From the NCBI GenBank assembly GCA_947646735.1, contig CANTFK010000710.1, positions 116,528 to 180,527 of the forward strand: DNA of 64,000 nucleotides, read 5' to 3'. The notes beneath the pieces are model-generated. The model was not told the origin of the DNA and did not search any database. It worked only from the letters and a program-made list of their open reading frames with translations. The number at the start of each line of letters is the position of its first letter. Position 1 is the stretch's first letter. Positions 61,416 through 64,000 of the stretch are shown piece after piece. The position numbers were made by a program, and so were the translations under genes. Source of the DNA: Peronospora farinosa (taxonomy: Eukaryota; Oomycota; Peronosporomycetes; Peronosporales; Peronosporaceae).

Positions 61416-63431
61416 ATGGAGCTCGAATCTGCGCTTAAATCGGATGCTTTGACTGCCTTCTCCCGGTCAATCGAGCAAACTCTAGGTCCAGCTACTTCAG
61501 TACGTGGTAAATTAATCCTCGCAGTAGATGAATCTCAATTGACCATCTTTGAATTGCTCGCTTATGGCTCGGGTGGTACTGAATTCTACGACGGCCTCGG
61601 AATTTCTCGTCTCATTTGCGTCCAATTACAACGTGGTGACGTGGTGCAACTTCAACGACAATTAGAGATTTCTCAGAACTCAATGGACAATGGAAAGCAA
61701 AACAAGAAGACGCTGGACGTGGTGGTAGTGGCCCCACCACTTCCCACGGTGGCCAAGCGCCTGGCCGACGCCTTTCGACCGCTAGAACTCGTACCTACCC
61801 GACGATGTGCCGTGCTATGGCTACCGACAGCCACATCAGACGTGACGTTGGAGATGGAGCGACAGGGAGTTGCGGGTTTTATTCTCCAAGCTAATTTGGC
61901 ATTGGGACTGATCCCAGTGGATCGCGGAGTCGTGGCGCTTTGCCACGACAGTGTGTTTGGAGAACTCTATGTGAAGGGAGACAGTCGAGCGTTGACTGTT
62001 GTTGTCAAAAGTATCTTGGCCGTGGAGAGACATACAGGACGCAGAGTGGGAGACGTTATGTGTCACGGCTTCTTCGCTCGAAAAGTGAAAAAGATGCTGG
62101 AGCTGGCTCATCGACAACAGCAGAAAATCAAGATGAGTCGAGGAGCCGAAAAGAAAGAAGAAGAAGCAGACGTGACCATGTCGATGGATAAATTGGTGGT
62201 GATTGATCGGATGGAAGACCCGCTGTCCATGTTGCTGACGCCGATGACGTATGAAGGACTGCTGGATGCACTCGTTGGCGTCAATCATGGCGTCGTCACG
62301 TACGAGAAAGAAGAGGATGAAGCGGATGAAGCTGCTAGTGAAAGTAGACGCAGCACCACCAGTACTGTGGACGAGGAGACGACACCCACGACTACAGCGC
62401 AGAAAGTCGTATTGAACCACCTGGACGCGCTGTTTGATGAGATTCGGGACGTGAACTTCAACTTGGTTTCCGACCAGTTGGTGGATGTTGCTAAGGACTT
62501 GGCTGCCGAAGTGCGTGGTAGTTCCGCGGGGTCTAGCTCTGACGCGTTAAAGGATAGTCAGGCAGAGTTTCAGAAGGTGAAAGCTCTGTTGTCTAAAGCA
62601 CCTCACTTGGTCAAGAAGAAACGGTCACTGGCGCATCACTTGCAGCTTGTAGAGCGTATCCAAAAGCTCAGTACGCAGCAGGCTCTGCGTGGTTGTGTTG
62701 AGACTGAAATGACTATCATGAGTGCCGGTTCAAGTGCATCATCGGCTGCAGCCAAGGATGTAGGCAGGTTTTTAGAGGAGGCTATCCTGCGTGAACCTCC
62801 TCTGAACCTGTACGACGTGGTAAAACTACTTTGTTTGTGCTCTCTTGTCCGTGGTGGACTCAAACCGAACGCCTTGGCTTGGTATCGCCAGCAGCTCTGC
62901 CACACGTACGGCCACCAGATCTTGCCTTTGCTCGTGCAACTAGAAAAAATGGATTTACTTTCCGTGGAAAACCGCTTTGACTTTCCGAAAATGCGTAAGC
63001 AGCTCCTGCTTATGCGTGGTGCGCTGGATGATGAGGATACAAGATGTCCTAAGGATATCCACTTTATGTTTCCCTACACGGGGTACGCACCAATGAGTAT
63101 ACGTTTGTTGCAAGAATCGCTAGGCATGAAGTACAAGACACTTGCTAAGGATCCGACGTCATCAATGCTGAGTTTGAGTAGTTGGAATGTCCATGGGAAT
63201 AGGAAAGAGAATGAATCCAGCAGCTATCTTCGCATGTCTGGAGAAGCTTCAGGTTATGACACTAGCACCGATAACAAACGCCAAAATGTGCTGGTATACT
63301 ACGTTGGTGGAGTCACGGTCGCAGAGCTTACAGCATTTCGCTTCCTGAATCAAAAGCAGAGCGATTTTTATTTCTTCGTTGCTGCCACCTCCGTATGCAA
63401 TGGTAGTCGTCTTTTGCGTGCCATCTACTGA
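61416..63431 (+). CDS. VPS33: Vacuolar protein sorting protein VPS33 (Sec1/Munc18 family)
   Basis: 671 residues from ATG 61416; upstream in-frame codons have no ATG. SM-family core subunit of the HOPS/CORVET tethering complexes that chaperone SNARE assembly at endosome and vacuole. Seen: N-terminal domain (GKLILAVDESQLTIFELLAYG), VVVVAPPL, LGLIPVDRGVVAL, then the conserved domain-3 block DKLVVIDRMEDPLSMLLTPMTYEGLLDALVG, LDALFDEIRDVNFNLVSDQL, domain KAPHLVKKKRSLAHHLQLVERI, and C-terminal VLVYYVGGVTVAELTAFRFL. An acidic, Thr-rich insert (about 300-335) breaks domain 3a. Length is close to the family norm. No introns needed. A and B types were not distinguished. Confidence 0.92.
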   Translation: MELESALKSDALTAFSRSIEQTLGPATSVRGKLILAVDESQLTIFELLAYGSGGTEFYDGLGISRLICVQLQRGDVVQLQRQLEISQNSMDNGKQNKKTLDVVVVAPPLPTVAKRLADAFRPLELVPTRRCAVLWLPTATSDVTLEMERQGVAGFILQANLALGLIPVDRGVVALCHDSVFGELYVKGDSRALTVVVKSILAVERHTGRRVGDVMCHGFFARKVKKMLELAHRQQQKIKMSRGAEKKEEEADVTMSMDKLVVIDRMEDPLSMLLTPMTYEGLLDALVGVNHGVVTYEKEEDEADEAASESRRSTTSTVDEETTPTTTAQKVVLNHLDALFDEIRDVNFNLVSDQLVDVAKDLAAEVRGSSAGSSSDALKDSQAEFQKVKALLSKAPHLVKKKRSLAHHLQLVERIQKLSTQQALRGCVETEMTIMSAGSSASSAAAKDVGRFLEEAILREPPLNLYDVVKLLCLCSLVRGGLKPNALAWYRQQLCHTYGHQILPLLVQLEKMDLLSVENRFDFPKMRKQLLLMRGALDDEDTRCPKDIHFMFPYTGYAPMSIRLLQESLGMKYKTLAKDPTSSMLSLSSWNVHGNRKENESSSYLRMSGEASGYDTSTDNKRQNVLVYYVGGVTVAELTAFRFLNQKQSDFYFFVAATSVCNGSRLLRAIY

Positions 63432-63850
63432 GCAGCAACTGTGCAAAGGGAGGTGTGGAAAGTGTAAATTAATTCAATGGAAAATTACTGTTTGTTGTAT
63501 TGGAAGTGTTGTTAATAGGGGTCTTAGCAGAGCTACATATTTTACCTGCAAGGTTGAGTCACAGACACCGAACAGTGTGCGTGTGGCTACTTGTAGTTGT
63601 TTGGAATATACTCGTCGATCAGGAAACACGGATATTGTCTACCGAGATGCTTGTCGTCGAGTACCGATTACCATAACTTATACAGCCGATTACATTGTAA
63701 TTGTCTCTTCGAAGGTCAATGTATCAGCCGCACTGAATGGTTCACGCTCACACCGTGGTCAAATTGTAATACTGTAGGTACTGTATTGCCGTGTTAACGA
63801 GGTGGTCGTTATTTTGGGTTCATTGAGACGATCTCACCTGGCCCTGATCA
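63432..63850. other. VPS33 downstream region
   Basis: About 420 bp. Contains the 3' UTR of VPS33. A plus frame 63379-63777 overlaps the VPS33 end and shows no homology. Nothing else seen. Confidence 0.35.
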
Positions 63851-64000
63851 GCCGCGGTATACCGGTATGATCTTCAATTGCCTGTGATTACGGGGACGAC
63901 ATATTACGCACAGAATATGATTATGGGACGATGTTTACGCAACCACCAGCGATTACGTCCGATTAATTTTCACATAAAAGACAACGTTCAGTTTTCAATT
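63851..64000. repeat. Dispersed repeat, inverted copy of 41835-42012
   Basis: GCCGCGGTAT...TGATTACGGGGACGA...GACAACGTTCAGTTTTCAATT aligns with the reverse complement of 41835-42012 along its length with scattered changes. It reaches the window end, so its outer boundary is unknown. Confidence 0.75.

Overview
The window is nuclear DNA of a eukaryote and reads as an oomycete, probably a plant-associated member of the Peronosporales such as a Phytophthora or a downy mildew. This is inferred from very short introns (about 55-92 nt, GT..AG, with CTAAC/CTAAT-type branch sites), a full-size PDR-type ABCG transporter, a tandem family of small secreted Gly/Trp-rich proteins, and dense copia, gypsy and LINE debris. 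No species is claimed.

Left gene-rich block (1-13.4 kb): eIF2B beta (-, cut by the window edge); a CPSF30-like protein carrying CCCH fingers, YTH, DCD and KH domains (+); the splicing factor PRP18 (-); a PX-domain protein (-); GINS subunit PSF2 (+, rebuilt here from small exons); a two-RRM, five-CCCH RNA-binding protein (+); and a CAMK-like kinase (-). Three of the seven are pre-mRNA or RNA-processing factors.

Repeat block 1 (13.8-36.5 kb): four tandem ~1,159 bp units each encode the same 80-residue secreted Gly/Trp-rich protein. The fourth is split by a copia element (A, -, with a 5-bp target duplication). Next to it lies a second, inverted copia copy (B, +) whose gag is interrupted by gypsy filler and which has no target duplication. 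Then come ~7.3 kb of satellite-like DNA studded with about fifty short hairpins around CGTCG-GAA-CGACG, including a ~1.9 kb tandem duplication and four copies of a TCTATATAAT-headed element.

Transporter block (37.6-44.3 kb): a complete PDR/ABCG transporter (-) and, divergent from it, a sugar-porter MFS gene (+) with two in-frame stops.

Repeat block 2 (44.4-60.5 kb): a nested graveyard. A LINE (+) is broken up by chromodomain-type gypsy elements on both strands. The gypsy LTRs, and partly their coding regions, are unusually rich in perfect short hairpins. The right edge returns to unique sequence with a small unrecognised ORF and VPS33 (+). The last 150 bp are an inverted, diverged copy of a repeat in the promoter of the ABC transporter.
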